A stretch of 64,000 nucleotides of DNA, taken from NCBI RefSeq assembly GCF_021018805.1, contig NW_026960613.1, positions 682,001 through 746,000 on the forward strand, written 5' to 3'. Source of the DNA: Prinia subflava. Taxonomy: Eukaryota; Chordata; Aves; Passeriformes; Cisticolidae. Position numbers and translations under genes: made by a program. Under the pieces are notes generated by a model. It did not search any database. It was given only the letters and a program-made list of their open reading frames with translations, and was not told the origin of the DNA. Below are positions 43,691-55,531 of the stretch, in pieces; within the stretch, counting starts at the first letter, position 1, and every line of letters starts with the position of its first letter.

Positions 43691-44485
43691 AAAGGGAGTA
43701 TGGGAGCTGTGAGAGACTGGAGGAGATTGCTGGCTTGAAGCATTTCAGAAGGGTGGAGGTGTGAGGGAAAGGAGCAGGTTGGGCTTTGTCTTTGGGGAGG
43801 CAATGCACTGCCTCGTACACCTCACTCCTCCTGAGCCTGTATCCTAGCCCTGCAGTGGCTGCCAATCACTGGCACACCAGAGGCAATGCTCCATACCCCA
43901 CCTCTGGAGCTCCTAACCCAGCTCTTAAGTGGCCAGATGACCAGAAGTCCCACCTGGGGGAAAGACCCAGGAAAGCCAAAGGGTATTTAACCCAGGACAT
44001 GCGGCGATTACGTCTTGACCCTACCTCCTCTTGGAATTTCTATCAGCTGAACACTGCTGGAACCAGGAGTGGTAGCTATATTTGTTCTTTTCTGTATTTT
44101 TTCTGTCTTTTTATCTTTCTTCTAATTCCCTCAGAGTTTTTAGTAACATTTTGAGTAACTTTAAATTAGACAGGCTTAGACTTTGCTAAGTTGAATGGGC
44201 TAAGTTAATGCTTTGTGGAATGTTTTATATTGATTAAATGCTGCTCTAAACCTTTTGCCAAAGTTCTCTGATTTTCTAAAGTTGCCAGTAAAGTTTTTTG
44301 TTGTTTTTGACCTCTTGAGAATATCTTGTCAGCATTTCTCCCGTACATCTAACTCAGAGTACATGAAAACTGCAAGCCCTTTAAGTGTCTCATTGAGTGA
44401 GGTTTTTGGGGCCTTATACAGGCACATAACATTATTAAGGCATTTGTCTCCAAAGCATCCACTAGACATACTGGGGCCCTACTTA
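43691..44485. other. Unassigned interval, possibly part of another LTR
   Basis: No CR1 similarity and no secure LTR ends. A GTATTTAACCC promoter-like segment near 43983 followed by T-rich sequence could belong to a truncated LTR. The open frame 43786-44154 shows no recognisable protein features. Confidence 0.4.
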
Positions 44486-44860
44486 GGATAGACTATTTCC
44501 AACTGAAAAGGAAACTATAATGATCATCTAGTCCAACTGTGTGGTCTCCAACTGCGGACCAAAACTTCAAGCACAGTATTAAGGGCATTGTCCAAAAGAC
44601 TCTTAAACAATGACAGGCTTGGAGGATCAGCCACCCCTCTAGGAAACCTGGTTCCAGGGCTTGATCACCCTCTCAGTAAAGAAATCTTTCCTCATATCAA
44701 GCCTGAACCTCCCCTGATGCAGCTTTGAGATATTCCCATGCGTCCTATCACTGGATACCAGGGAGAAGAGATCAGCACCTCCCTCTTCATTTCCCCTCAT
44801 CAGAAAGCTGTAGAGGGCAATGAGGGCACTCCTTCCGTCTCCTTTTCTCCAATCCCTAGA
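44486..44860 (-). mobile_element. CR1 LINE 3' fragment, minus strand
   Basis: The complement reads as the CR1 tail: segments matching AAGATTTCTTTACTGAGAGG and the upstream GGAGAAAAGGAGAC are recognisable. It meets a plus-strand CR1 in the RT region at about 44860. Confidence 0.75.
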
Positions 44861-45835
44861 AATCTATGGGGCCTGATGGGAATCCTCAAAGATCTGGCTG
44901 ATGTCATCATAAAACCTCTCTCAATGATTTTTGAACAGTCTTGGGAATCTGGAGAGGTCTCAGATGACTGGAAGCTGCTGAATGTTGTCCTGATATTCAA
45001 AAAGAGAAACTACAGACATGTCAGTCTCCCTTTCACTGCACAGTAAAATCATGGAAAAATTATTCTGGAGGGTATTGAAAACACCTGAAGGACAACGCAG
45101 TCATCAGGCACAGCCAGCACAGCTACATGAGTTGGAAAGTCCTGCTTGTCAAACATGATTTCCTTCTACAACACTGCAACCCAACTAGTTGATCTAGGAA
45201 AGCCAGTTGATGTAATCTTTTTGGATTTCAGTAAATCTTTCAATACTGTCTCTCACAGATCCTTCTGGATAAACACATCATGCGGTGGGTGAGTGACTGG
45301 CTCACAGGTCAGGTGCAAAAGGTTATAGTGAATGGGGTGACATCAGACTGGTGACCTGTCACTAGTGGGATTCTGCAGGGCTCCATCTTAGGCCCTGTGC
45401 TCTTCAGCATCTTCATAAATGACTTGGATGAAGGACTGGAAGGGGTACTAAGCAAGTTCACAAACAATACAGAACTGGGAGAGTCTGTTGACTTGCTCAA
45501 CAGCATAGAGGCCCTGCAGAGAGACCTTGACAAATTAGATGACTGGGCAATCACAAACTATATGAAGTTCAACAAGGGAAAGTGCCAGATTCTGCACCTG
45601 GGACAGGGAAACCCTGGATGTACAGACAGACTGAGGAATGAGATGCTGGAAAGCAGTGCCCCAGAAAAGGACCTGGAGGTCCTGGTTGAAGGCAAGTTGA
45701 ATATGAGTCAGCAGTGCCCTGGCAGCCAGGAGCAACAACTGTGTCCTGGGGTGCATCAGGCACAGCATTGCCAGCCAATCAAGGGAGGTGATTGTCCTGC
45801 TCTACACTGCACTAGTACAGCCTCACCTTGAGTAC

Positions 45836-47570
45836 TGTCCTGGGTAATCCAAAAAAATGTGTATTGTATTCCATATTTGTGCTATGCCATTTGCCCAAGA
45901 TAGTTACTGTCCCTTTAAGACCCAGGGGCCGGAAACAGACTCGTGGAGGCAGGGGGTGCCAGGGTGCCTTTCAGAGAAAGACACTCAGGAAGAGTCTCTC
46001 CTTCATTCCCACCAGTAGGCAGAGGCTCTCTTTTGTTTTTACTGTACCTTTAAAATAGTTAGTAACACCTTTTTGTCTGTGGTTGCCAGGGGCAACTCCC
46101 ATCTCTGAAGCTGGAACCGTCAGAGCCAGGGGGTGCTGGTTTCGTTGCCCGGGAAGACCGTTTCTTTACCCACCCTAACACACTAATGTGCCAACACAAA
46201 CTGGGTCCAGCTGGCCAAAAAAGAGGCAGAGAAATTGACATCGCAGGTTCGCTTCTGCCCCAATTCCCAAGTTCCAGCAGCTGCCCGAATTCCAGCCACC
46301 ACTGTTGACAGAGCTGCCACCATCAGGAGAGACACTGTTGGGTGGCATGAAGCAAATGGCTTGAGGGGTATTTAAATGGTTTTGGACTCCAGGTTTCTTT
46401 TTATTTTGTCCTTGTTCCCTGTTGGTTGTTGTTTAGGGGAAGAGGGAGTTTTGTAATCATGGACCTTCAGTTGCTGTGGGGTTTTTTTCTCTTTGCCCTT
46501 ACTCTCAACCATGCGATCAGAAGGGGGCTTCTCTGCCATTTTGCCTTTCTCCCTTGGACAACACAGTCTTATACTGAAGCTTCCATTTTGGGGGAGGGGT
46601 TTATCTGCCATGTTGCTTTTATCCCTTTGACTACGTGTTTGTCTAAGGATGGTGCCATGGTGGGGGGAGGGGCTTCTCCGCCATTTGGTTTTCTTTCTTT
46701 CCGGGGAGTCCACAGGACTCAACACCTTTGTATCTAGTGATTATTACTGTTATTTTGCCTGTTGCTGTTTTGTATTTTTAGTCAACTTTTTTCCACTTAG
46801 ATCTCAAATTCATCTCTCCTTATTGGTGAAAGGGGAGTGGTTATGAGACATGGGGTTAGGAACTAGAGGATAGTAATCACAGAAATTAGAAGGTATTGAA
46901 TAAGAATAGGCATTTAGATGATGTGTATTGCTTTATATTTGCTGCGTCTTTTACTGTACTAGTTGATTAAGAAGGAAAAGGACAGAATTACATGCAAGAA
47001 CAGCAAGAAGGAATGCAAGGATGCCTGATAAGGGGAAGGATGCTTACCAAGAATAGGACACAAGTATGCAAATCTGCCAAGGATGCTGAGATAATGAGGG
47101 TCTTGGGCCCCTAGAACCAGATGAAACTGGCCCATGGCTTGGACTGTGGCATCAGTAAGCATGCACAAGGGAACAGGGGGAGAAGGTCAGCTCTGAGGAA
47201 GACCATTTTACTTCATCCTTTGGGATCCCCGAGACCATCACCAGAGACAACTGCGCAGGTGCAAAGGACTGATAAGACGATTAGCATACAAAGCGGGGAG
47301 GGGTGGAACCAGAGAATTAATATGTATAGGTGTACTGAAAAGCTTGATGCATATGTAACATTCTAGAGGATAAAAGATGATGTGTGGGCAAATGGGTGCG
47401 CACGCCTTTGGAGGAAATATCCCCCATGCGCCCGGCTGCCAAATAAACTACATACCTACTTTAAAACTCACTTTGTCTTTGAGTTCTAGTCTTCCGCGTA
47501 TCAGTTGAAACTAAAAGGAGAGGTAACTCATTTTGGAGTACCCATCCTGTAAATTGTCTTAAACCCAGAT
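45836..47570 (+). repeat. Solo LTR-C containing an LTR-E, TSD GAGTAC
   Basis: Starts TGTCCTGGGTAATCC and ends AAATTGTCTTAAACCCAGAT. It has a perfect 6 bp duplication GAGTAC (45830-45835, 47571-47576) and aligns with 11938-12745. A nested LTR occupies 46844-47503; without it the LTR is about 1,075 bp. Confidence 0.85.
46844..47503 (+). repeat. Solo LTR-E nested in LTR-C
   Basis: Starts TGAGACATGGGG and ends CCGCGTATCA. It has AATAAA near 47441 and CATACCTACT just after. The second half aligns with 38663-39012. Flanks GTTA and GTTG match at three of four positions. Confidence 0.75.
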
Positions 47571-47778
47571 GAGTACTGTGTGCAGTTTTGGGCACCACAA
47601 TATAAGAAAGGAAGGCAACAAAGATAGTGAAGGGCCTTGAGGTGAAGCTGTATGAGGAGCAGCTGAGGTCACTTGGTGTGTTCAGCCTGGAGAAGAAGAG
47701 ACTAAGGGGAGACCTCATTGCAGTCTACCACTTCCTTGTGAAGGGAAGAGGAGGGGCAGACATTGATCTCTGTGGTGA

Positions 47779-48363
47779 TGTATTGGATCTGTCTGAGCTG
47801 GAGTTCGTTTTCCCTTAGCAGTCATCAGTGCTGTGCTTTGCATTGGGAGCTAGAAGGTGTTGATAATACACCAGTGTTTTTGCTACTGCTGAGCAGTGCT
47901 GGCACAGCATCAGCACTATCTATCAACATTCCACCCCCATGAGTAGGCTGGGAGTGGGCAAGATCCTGGGAGGGGACACAACCAGGCCAGTTGACCCAAA
48001 TTAACCAAAGGGATATTCCATACCATCTGACATCAGCTCAGATATAAAAGCTAAGGGAGGGAGGAGGAATGGGGGTCATTCGTTTTTTTGCAGTGTTTGC
48101 CTTCTGGAGCAGCCACTACGCATGCTGAAGCCCTGCTTCCTGGGAAGTGGCTGAACATCACTTGCTGATGTGAAGTAGAGATTAATTTTTCCCCCTTTGC
48201 TTATGCATGTGCAAACTTTCACTTTTTTCTTGCTTTAATAAACTACCTTTTTACAACCTACTAATTGTTTTCCATCTTACTTTTCTTTCCTGTCCCACTG
48301 GGAAGGGGAGTGATAGAGCAGCTTGGTGGGCACCTGGCATCTAGCCAAGGTCAACTCACTACA
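47779..48363 (+). repeat. Solo LTR-F, TSD GGTGA
   Basis: Starts TGTATTGGATCTGTCTGAG and ends CAACTCACTACA. It has a perfect 5 bp duplication GGTGA (47774-47778, 48364-48368). GATATAAAAGC near 48041 and AATAAACTACC near 48237 are the promoter and polyadenylation elements. It interrupts CR1. Confidence 0.92.
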
Positions 48364-48640
48364 GGTGATCAGTGACGGGACCCAAGGGAATGGCCTAAAA
48401 TTATGTCAGGGGAGGTTTAGGTTAGATATTAGAAAAAGGTTCTTTACCCAAAGGGGGCACTGGAATGGGCTCCCTAGGGAAGTGGCCACAGCAGCAAGCC
48501 TGACAGAGTTCAAGAAGTGTTTGTACAATGCTTTCAGGCACATAGTGTGAACCCTGGGGCTATCCTATGCAGGGCTGAGTTATACTCAATGATCCCTGTG
48601 GGTTCTTCTAACTCACCACATTCTATAATCTAGACAAACC

Positions 48641-50745
48641 CAGTGTCCTTAGCTGTTCCTCATAAGAAACACCTTCCAGCTCCTTCACCAGCCTTCTTTC
48701 CCTCCTCTGGATGCATTTAAGGACCTTAAGACACTTTTTAAATCACAGAACCATTAAGGTGGAAAAGCCTTCTGAGATCAAGTCCAACTGCCAACCTAGC
48801 ACCACTACCATATTCACCACTAAACCATGTCCCCAAGTACCATGTCCACACATTTTTTGAACAGTTCCAGGGATGGTGACAGAACCACTTCCCCAGGCAG
48901 CCTGTTCCAATGCATGAAAACCCTTTCTGTGGAGAAATATTTCCTAATATCCAGTTTGAACCTCCCCTGGCACAACTTGGGGCCACTTCCTCTTGTCCTT
49001 TGTCTTGCAGATAGTTTTTATAGCATATACATTTTTTTATAGCATATACATTTTTTTTTGTTTGGTTTTGGTTTTGTTTTGTGTCCAGAATGGTCACACC
49101 CTCACCAACCTGGGATCCTGCAAGGGGTGAGTGAGGGCAGGGGGCTGCTGTTCCCTTTTCCAGAGGGGCGATCATCTTGTGCGGCCATGCGGCACAGTGC
49201 CTCTGACTGGATATCCTGTTGCCTTGTGGTTTTTGCCTGTTTCTTTTTTTTCTCTTTTCCTTTGACACTGTGACTGAGGCTTGCTGGCTTGCTTCTCTGC
49301 TCCTCTGCTTGCTTGGGAGCCCAGAGCCAGTGCGTGCTGCACTGGGAGCCCACCGTCCACCACCAGGGGCACTCTGCGCAGCCCGACCCTGGGATGAGCG
49401 ATCGCCAGTGAGCTATCCAGGGGAGTGATTCCCCACCCAGCCTTGCTGTTTTCTGCCGCTGGGTCAGGGCTTCTTGCTACATTTTAACCTGACACCTGAA
49501 CACCCTGCGGCTTCTGGCACGGCCCTGGAGTCTTTGCTATACTTTGTCAACTCGGGTGCGCCAGCCTCTGCTGTTCCAGCCTGTTGCTCCTAGGTTTCCT
49601 GCTATAGTCCATTCAGCTTCCCGAGTGGCACTGAGACCAGCTGCCCCTCCATGAGTTTGCAAAGGAAGCCCTTTCTCTCTCTCTCCCGCCAGCTGAGATG
49701 CCATTACCCATGTGGAGAGAGGTAGCTGAGCTTGTGCCACAGTGCCCCCCTTGCAGCCAGGGGGAGATCATTGCACCTGCCCTGCCTGGCTGGGAGCAAA
49801 CAGCGCCCCTGCTTGCTGTGACCATAACTACACCAAAGAGAAAAGTGCTTGACAGCCGAGAGAACACCATTATTGGGTTACTGGTTTTGTTTGTTGTTGC
49901 TGCCATTGTTGATGTTCGTTTGCCTTGTTTATATATATATATATATATTCTAATAAAGAACTTTTATTCCTTTTCCCATATCTTTGCCTGAAAGCCCTGT
50001 AATTTCAAAGTTATAATAATTTGGAGGGAAGGGGGTCATATTTTCCATTCCAAGGGAGGTTCCCACCTTCCTTGGCAGGCACCTGTCTTTCAAACCAAGA
50101 CACACTTGTTACCTGAGAAGAGACGAACACCTACCTCGCTACAACCACTTTTCAGGTACTGGTAGAGAGCAATAAGGTCTCCCCTGAGCCTCCTTTTCTC
50201 CAGGCTAAACAACCCCAGTTCCCTGAGTCACTCCTCATAAGCCATGTGCTCCAGACACTCCACCAGCTTTGTTGCCCTTCTCTAAATATGCTTCAGCCCC
50301 TCAGTTACCTCTTTGAAGTGAGGGGCCCAGAACTGAACACAGTACTTGAGGTGCAGCCTCACCAGTGCTGACTACAGGGGAACAATCACTTCCTTCGTTC
50401 TGCTGGCCACACTATTGCTGATACAAGCCACAATGCCATTGGCCTTCTTGCCCACCTGGGCCCATACTAGCTACCATTCAGCCAGCTGTAACCAACACTC
50501 CCACATCCTTTTCTGCCAGGCAGCTTTACAGCCACTCCTCCCCTAGCCTGTAGCGTTGTATGGGGCTGTTGTGACCCAAATGTAGGACTCAGTACTTCAT
50601 CTTATTGAACCTCATACAATTTGCCTCAGCCAGCCTGTCCAGATCCCTCTGCAGAGCCTTTCTACCCTCCAGCAAATCAACACTCCTGCCCAACTTTGCG
50701 TCATCTGAGAACTTGCTTAGGGTGCACTTGATCCCCTTGTCCAGA
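48641..50745 (-). mobile_element. CR1 LINE 3' region, minus strand, split by LTR-D
   Basis: 48641-49000 and 50103-50745 on the minus strand give the CR1 tail and the ORF2 C-terminal part. AATCACAGAACCATTAAGG at 48741 marks a CR1 3' end; 48641-48735 is a second, short CR1 fragment. The frame 48738-49268 is an artefact spanning CR1 and LTR. Confidence 0.8.
49001..50102 (+). repeat. Solo LTR-D, 1.1 kb
   Basis: Starts TGTCTTGCAGATAG and ends TTTCAAACCAAGACA. The last 150 bp match the ends of the LTRs at 52514-53645 and 57500-58260. It has an (AT)n run at 49930-49948 and AATAAAG after it. Flanks TCCTT and CACTT match at three of five positions; CR1 continuity across it supports the boundaries. 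Confidence 0.8.
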
Positions 50746-51665
50746 TGTACTGGTTTTGGCTGGGGTAGAGTTCATTTTCTTCCCAGTGGCTGGTATGGGG
50801 CTGTGTTTTGGATTTCTGCTGAATACAGAGTTGATAATATAAAGATGGTTTTGCTATTGCTTGTCACAGTACACTAGTCTGTAGCTGGACAGATAAATCT
50901 GGCCATAATAAGAAACCCGATTCGGCTCTCCTACTTCGATAAACAAGCCCCTAAGTGAACACATACAGGGACCTCAGCCAATCATGTTCAGTCCAGAGGA
51001 CAGACATATCACTGGTCAGGGAGTTGGGCGGTGTTAAAACCCATACCAATCAGTTGCCTGGACCCAGGAGTTTTGAACCCACTATATAAGAAGGTTCTGA
51101 ACAATAAAACGGGTTGCTTGCTGATGACCCTCAGTGTGCACTGTGTCGTGTGCCTGTCTCCAACCCATGACCTCATGTAACAATTGCTGAGCAGGGCTTA
51201 CACAGAGCCTAGGCCTTTCCTGCTTTTCACAATGCCATGTTGGCAAGGAAGTTGGGGGTGCATGGGATGTTGGGAAGAGACACAGCTAGGACAGGTGACC
51301 CAAACTGACCAAAGGGATATATTCCAGGCCATATGACATCATGCTCAGTATATAAAGTGGGGGAAAAAGAAGGAAGGGGACGGGGGGGGAGGTTTGGAGT
51401 GATGGCATCTGTCTTCCCAAATAACTGTTATGTGTGATGGGGCCCTGCTCTCCTGGAGATGGCTGAACACATGCCTGTCCATGGGAGCCAGTGAATTAAC
51501 TCCTTGTTTTGCTTTTCTTGTATGCATGGCTTTGATTTCCCTATTAAACTGTCTTAACTCACTGAGTTCTCCAGCTTTTACACTTCTGATTCTCTCCCTG
51601 ATCCCACTGGTGGGGGAGTGAGCAGCTGCATGGTACTTAATTGCTGGCTGGGGTCAAACCACAAC
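50746..51665 (+). repeat. LTR-A, 5' LTR with primer site after it, carrying a nested LTR
   Basis: Starts TGTACTGGTTTTGGCTGGG and ends GGTCAAACCACAACA. A primer-site-like sequence follows at 51675, so this is a 5' LTR rather than a solo. A TATATAAAG box lies near 51349. A short LTR is nested at 50862-51182. Confidence 0.85.
50862..51182 (+). repeat. Solo LTR, 321 bp, nested, TSD ATTGCT
   Basis: Starts TGTCACAGTACAC and ends CATGTAACA. It has a perfect 6 bp duplication ATTGCT (50856-50861, 51183-51188). CTATATAAGAAGG and AATAAAACGGG near 51082 and 51104 are promoter and polyadenylation signal. The size and 6 bp duplication fit class II. Confidence 0.9.
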
Positions 51666-51674
51666 AGTCCTTTT

Positions 51675-51692
51675 TGGCATCCAATGTGGAGC
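51675..51692 (+). promoter_or_regulatory. Degenerate primer binding site, tRNA-Lys-like
   Basis: TGGCATCCAATGTGGAGC begins nine bases after the LTR-A end. It matches the tRNA-Lys1,2 primer site except at four positions, all of them C-to-T or G-to-A type changes. Confidence 0.55.
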
Positions 51693-52049
51693 TCAAAGGG
51701 TTCAAGATAACAACAGATTTGATGGAGTTGTGCTAGATTGAATTTATATCTGTTAGTGCTGTTTAGGTAGCAATGAGCAGGCTCGTGAACTTGCATTGGG
51801 ACTCATTTTCTTGATTATATATTAGTCTTGTGCTTGTTAGTGGTTGCTTTCTGCTTTCACTGCTTGCTGTAGTGCTGTACTGTTTATCACCTTACTGAGT
51901 TGTGCCTGGGAACATTTTGATAACAGCCATGGCGATGTGCCTGGGCTGGCAGATGGCCAGGGCAGTGCTGCTGTTTTCTGTGCTGCTGTACCAGACAGAC
52001 TGGAACTTCAGTGTGAACTTAAGTTGAAAGGACTATGACATGTGATGAG
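51693..52049 (+). other. ERV leader-like remnant after LTR-A
   Basis: No open frame of note. Its position after the primer site suggests the untranslated leader of an L-type ERV. It ends near an LTR-B fragment. Confidence 0.4.
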
Positions 52050-52470
52050 TCCATGATGGAGCAGAGATCTACCTGCAGCCTGTGGAGGAGCCCACACTGT
52101 AGGAGGTGGAGGCCTGAAGGAGGATGAGACCTGCTGAGAAGCCTGTGCTGAAACAGGTTTGCTGACAGGACTTGTGATGTCACAGGGGATACATGCTGGA
52201 GAAGTTCATCAAGAACTGCAGTCCATAGGAAGGCCCCACACTGAAGAAGTTCAAGGAGGACTGTCTCCCATGGTTGGGACCCAACACTGGAGCAGGGAAA
52301 ACAAAGATTCCCTTGCAGCCCATAGTGCAGACCATGGTAAAGCAGCTGTTCCCCTGCAGTCCATGGAGGACTAGAATGTGACTATACTAATGGTGGACTA
52401 TCACAGGAACCCCTTGTTGCAGCCAGGCTGGGGACAAGGGGAAGAGATCACTGCAATGTCAAACCCTATA
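52050..52470 (+). repeat. LTR-B middle fragment
   Basis: Aligns with the repeat-rich centre of LTR-B (27440-27880). It shares CTGCAGCC.GTGGAGGAG, CCCATAGTGCAGACCATGGT and TCTCCCATGG segments in similar order. No LTR ends. Confidence 0.6.
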
Positions 52471-52513
52471 ACCTGTCCCCAGAAGGACCAGGGTGGAAAT
52501 TGTAATGGATATA

Positions 52514-53645
52514 TGTCTTGGGGATGGTTTATTATCCCATATCATTTTGGGGGGTTTTGTTCTGTTTTGTTTTGTCTTGTTTCTGGAGGCTGCCCCCTTC
52601 TCCCCCATCCTCCCTGGCTCTGGGACTATAGCAATGAGAGCCTGGCTGGGGTTTCTGGGGAGAGTTGGGGACGGGAAGAGGGGCAGCTCCTTCCTTTCCG
52701 GTGGGCTGTTCGACTAGACACACATAGCCTGTATCTCTGACTAGGGATCCTGCTGTTTCTGTGGGTTTTGTCTGCTTAGTTTTTTGGTCTTTTTGTTTGT
52801 TTGTTTGTTTGTTTATTTAACTTCGGCACTGTGACTGAGCTTGCCGGCTGGGGTTCTTTTGCTGCTCTGCTGTCAAGAAGCCCAGAGCCAGTGCGTGTCC
52901 CGTCAGGACCCGGGACCACCCTCGTTTCCTGCCGAGGAGCTGCCCCTCCACCCTCCGCACAGCCCGGATCCGAAGGACCAGCCAGCACCCAGGAGAACAT
53001 CCCGAAGAGCCTTTTACTGCATTCGGGAGACAGACTGCTACTGCCCAACCCCCACCGTACCTCCACCATTGCTCTAGGTTTGTGCTACACTTCAGCTTTT
53101 CACCCTCTGCCTACTGGGAGGTCCTGCTGTTCAAGCTTGCTTCTCCTGAGATTCCTGCTACAGCTCCTTTTGCTCTCCAGAGGGGGCACCGGGATCGGCT
53201 GCCTCTAGGGGTTCATAAAGGAAGTCCCTCCTCCATCTGTTCCTGCCAGCTGCCTCTCACATCCTCCACGTGGAGAAAGACCGCCGGACCTGCGCCACAT
53301 CGTCCCCTGCAGCCGAGGGGGAGTCATCGCATCCACCCTGCCCGGCTGGGGAGTACCCAGTGCCCCTGCCGGCTGTGACCGTAACTACACCAAAGGGGAA
53401 AGTGCTTTAACAGTTGAAAGAGACTGTTTATCGGGTTTTGTGTTCTTTGTTGTTATTACCATTGTTGTTGTTTGCCTCGTTATACATACACACACGTACA
53501 GAACTGTTATTCCTTTTCTCATATCTTTGCCTGAAGGCCCCTTAATTTCAAAATTATAATAATTCGGAGGGGAAGGGGTCATATTTTCCATTCCAAGGGA
53601 GGCTCCTGCCTTCCTTAGCAGACACCTGTCTTTCAAACCAAGACA
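52514..53645 (+). repeat. Solo LTR-D, 1.13 kb, TSD ATATA/ATATG
   Basis: Starts TGTCTTGGGGATGG and ends CTTTCAAACCAAGACA. Flanks ATATA and ATATG match at four of five positions. It contains the (TTTG)n run at 52790-52815 and a GC-rich middle. Confidence 0.8.
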
Positions 53646-54752
53646 ATATGCCTCTAAATTGTTGTAAGCCACGATTTGAGTTGCATCTTACAGGAATTAC
53701 TACAGCAGGAACCACCCAAACGAATGGAGGCGAAGCCTTACAAGAAGCAGTGCAGGTGCAGCAGTGACCTCACCTGAGATACCTCTGGTGACCAGTAACT
53801 CCAAGCAACACACCACCTCTCCTGTCCCAAGTGACCATCACAACAGATGGAGCCCAAAGTCATGAACAATACAAATTCAACAGATATTTTGTGGACATTT
53901 TATGGACATTTTGCAGGGGTGGTCCATAGACTAAGGGAACATTATCTGTATATTATATCAAAGAATGGGAAGGAGGTGTTGGGTAATGAGGTTGTATTGG
54001 ATAGGGTGGGACCATGTGGCAGGACCTTTCATCCCTGATACAGCAAAAGCTTATTTCCCTGTAACATATAGCTAGGTTAGGCCAGAATGATTTGCGATGT
54101 GATGAATTATCTTGGCTGAGAACTTCCTTAGCCAGCAATACGCATCCTGTCTTGAATGGTGAGAAAGAAAAACCTAAAATTAGTGACTGCAGAACACAAG
54201 CATTTTTACAACTATAAAAGACCACTATGATTTTCATGAAATCAGAAATCTCTTATACATACTCTGAGTGTGTGGAGAGCTCCTCGATGTTAAGACGTTG
54301 ACATTGAGTTACTTCCCTGGGACTGAGAGAAATTAGGAGATTCTCTGCACACTGCTATCATTCATTGGTAAGTGACATTGACTCCTAATCAATACTTTTC
54401 CTTCGCTAGCTGTAACATAAGGTACCTTTATTATTATTATTATTATTATTATTATTGTGCACTGTATTTATCTACTAGTAGCTCTTTTGTATTATCCTGT
54501 GTAGTAAGTAATCTGTTTAAGTCTTACGTCTGTTTCCTTAGCCTATTCAAATAAATAATTAATGCTGTAATAGACCTGATCAGTCATTATTAAGAACTTG
54601 TGAGTGAGAGTGGGTTTTGGGGTGCTGGCCACCTCAATAGAGCCACTGCCTACTGCCAGAAACCTGGAAAGGCAGGGATTTCCCTAAGCTCTCCCCTCTC
54701 CCTTCATAATAGATCTGAGCATAATGTAAATGGTATGGAATAAGGGGTGGAA
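53646..54752 (+). other. ERV 3' non-coding remnant with a nested LTR-like insert
   Basis: 53646-53976 and 54712-54752 resemble the 3' region of L-type ERVs (ACAGATGGAGCCCAAAGTCATG near 53842; ATGGTATGGAATAAGGGGTGGAA near 54732). Between them, about 53977-54711 begins TGTTGGGTAATGAGG and has a CTATAAAAGACC box near 54214 and a late AATAAATAATTAATG, so it is probably an LTR. It contains a perfect (TTA)n run at about 54428-54456. Its right end is uncertain. Confidence 0.5.
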
Positions 54753-54975
54753 TCCCTGTGCTCCCATGTTTTGCAGGCATGTTCCATGGGATGGCAGTGA
54801 ATTAATTTCTTGTTTTGCTTTGCTTGCATTCACAGCTTTTGCTTTCCCTATTAAACTGTCTTTATCTCAACCCACGAGTTTTCTAGCTTGTAACCTTCCG
54901 ATTGTCTCCCCGATCCTGCTGGTGGGAGAGTGAGCAAGCAGCTGCATGGGGCTTGGCTGCTAGATGGGGTTAAAC
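54753..54975 (+). repeat. LTR-A 3' part
   Basis: The polypurine tract AAGGGGTGGAA directly precedes it, but the U3 start is missing. From the GTGAATTAATTTCTTGTTTTGC segment on it aligns with 51490-51665. It ends GGGGTTAAACA. Confidence 0.7.
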
Positions 54976-55531
54976 AGAATCAATTCGGTTGGAAAAGACC
55001 ACTGAGATCATCAAGTCCAACCTATGAACTAACACCACCATGCCAACTAGACCATGGCACTAAGTGCCGCATCCAGTCTTTTCTTAAACACATCCAGGGA
55101 CAGTGACTCCACCACTCCCTGGGCAGCCCGTTTCAATGCCAAATCACCCTTTCTGTGAAGAATTTCTTCCTAATGTCCAACCTAAACAACCCCTAGCATA
55201 GCTTAAGACTGTGTCCTCTTGTCCAATTGCTAGTTACCTGGGAGAAGAGACCAACCCTCACATGGCTAAAACCACCTTTCAGATAGTTGTAGAGAGTGAT
55301 AGGCTCTCCCCTGAGCCTTCTCTTCTCCAGGTTAAACAACCCCAGCTTCCTCAGCCACTCCTCAAAGGACTTGTGAGGACTTGTGCTTCAGACTCTTCAC
55401 CAGCCTTGTTGCCCTAAACAATGATACCAGGTCATCAAATTAGGATGTTAAACAGAACTGTCCCCAATACTGAGCCCTGGGGAACACCACTCATGACTGA
55501 CCACCAGCTAGTTGTAACTCCATTCACCACC

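Larger units (their letters stand above)
44861..48640 (+). mobile_element. CR1 LINE, RT to 3' end, split by LTR-C and LTR-F
   Basis: Pieces 44861-45835, 47577-47778 and 48369-48640 join. The first includes the RT palm (FLDFSKSFNTV near 45222 and ILQGSILGPVLFSI near 45371) and an open frame 45397-45831 through the thumb. The second and third carry the tail region ([19 protein letters not shown] near 47660). Insert boundaries have perfect duplications GAGTAC and GGTGA. Confidence 0.85.

Noticed and set aside
48738..49268. 176-codon minus-strand open frame
   Set aside because: It crosses the junction between a minus-strand CR1 tail and LTR-D, so it is a chance fusion; only its CR1 part has a coding history.
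54428..54456. (TTA)n tract as a possible CRISPR-like or regulatory array
   Set aside because: It is a plain trinucleotide microsatellite without spacers. No CRISPR, tRNA, rRNA or bacterial-type signals occur anywhere in the window.
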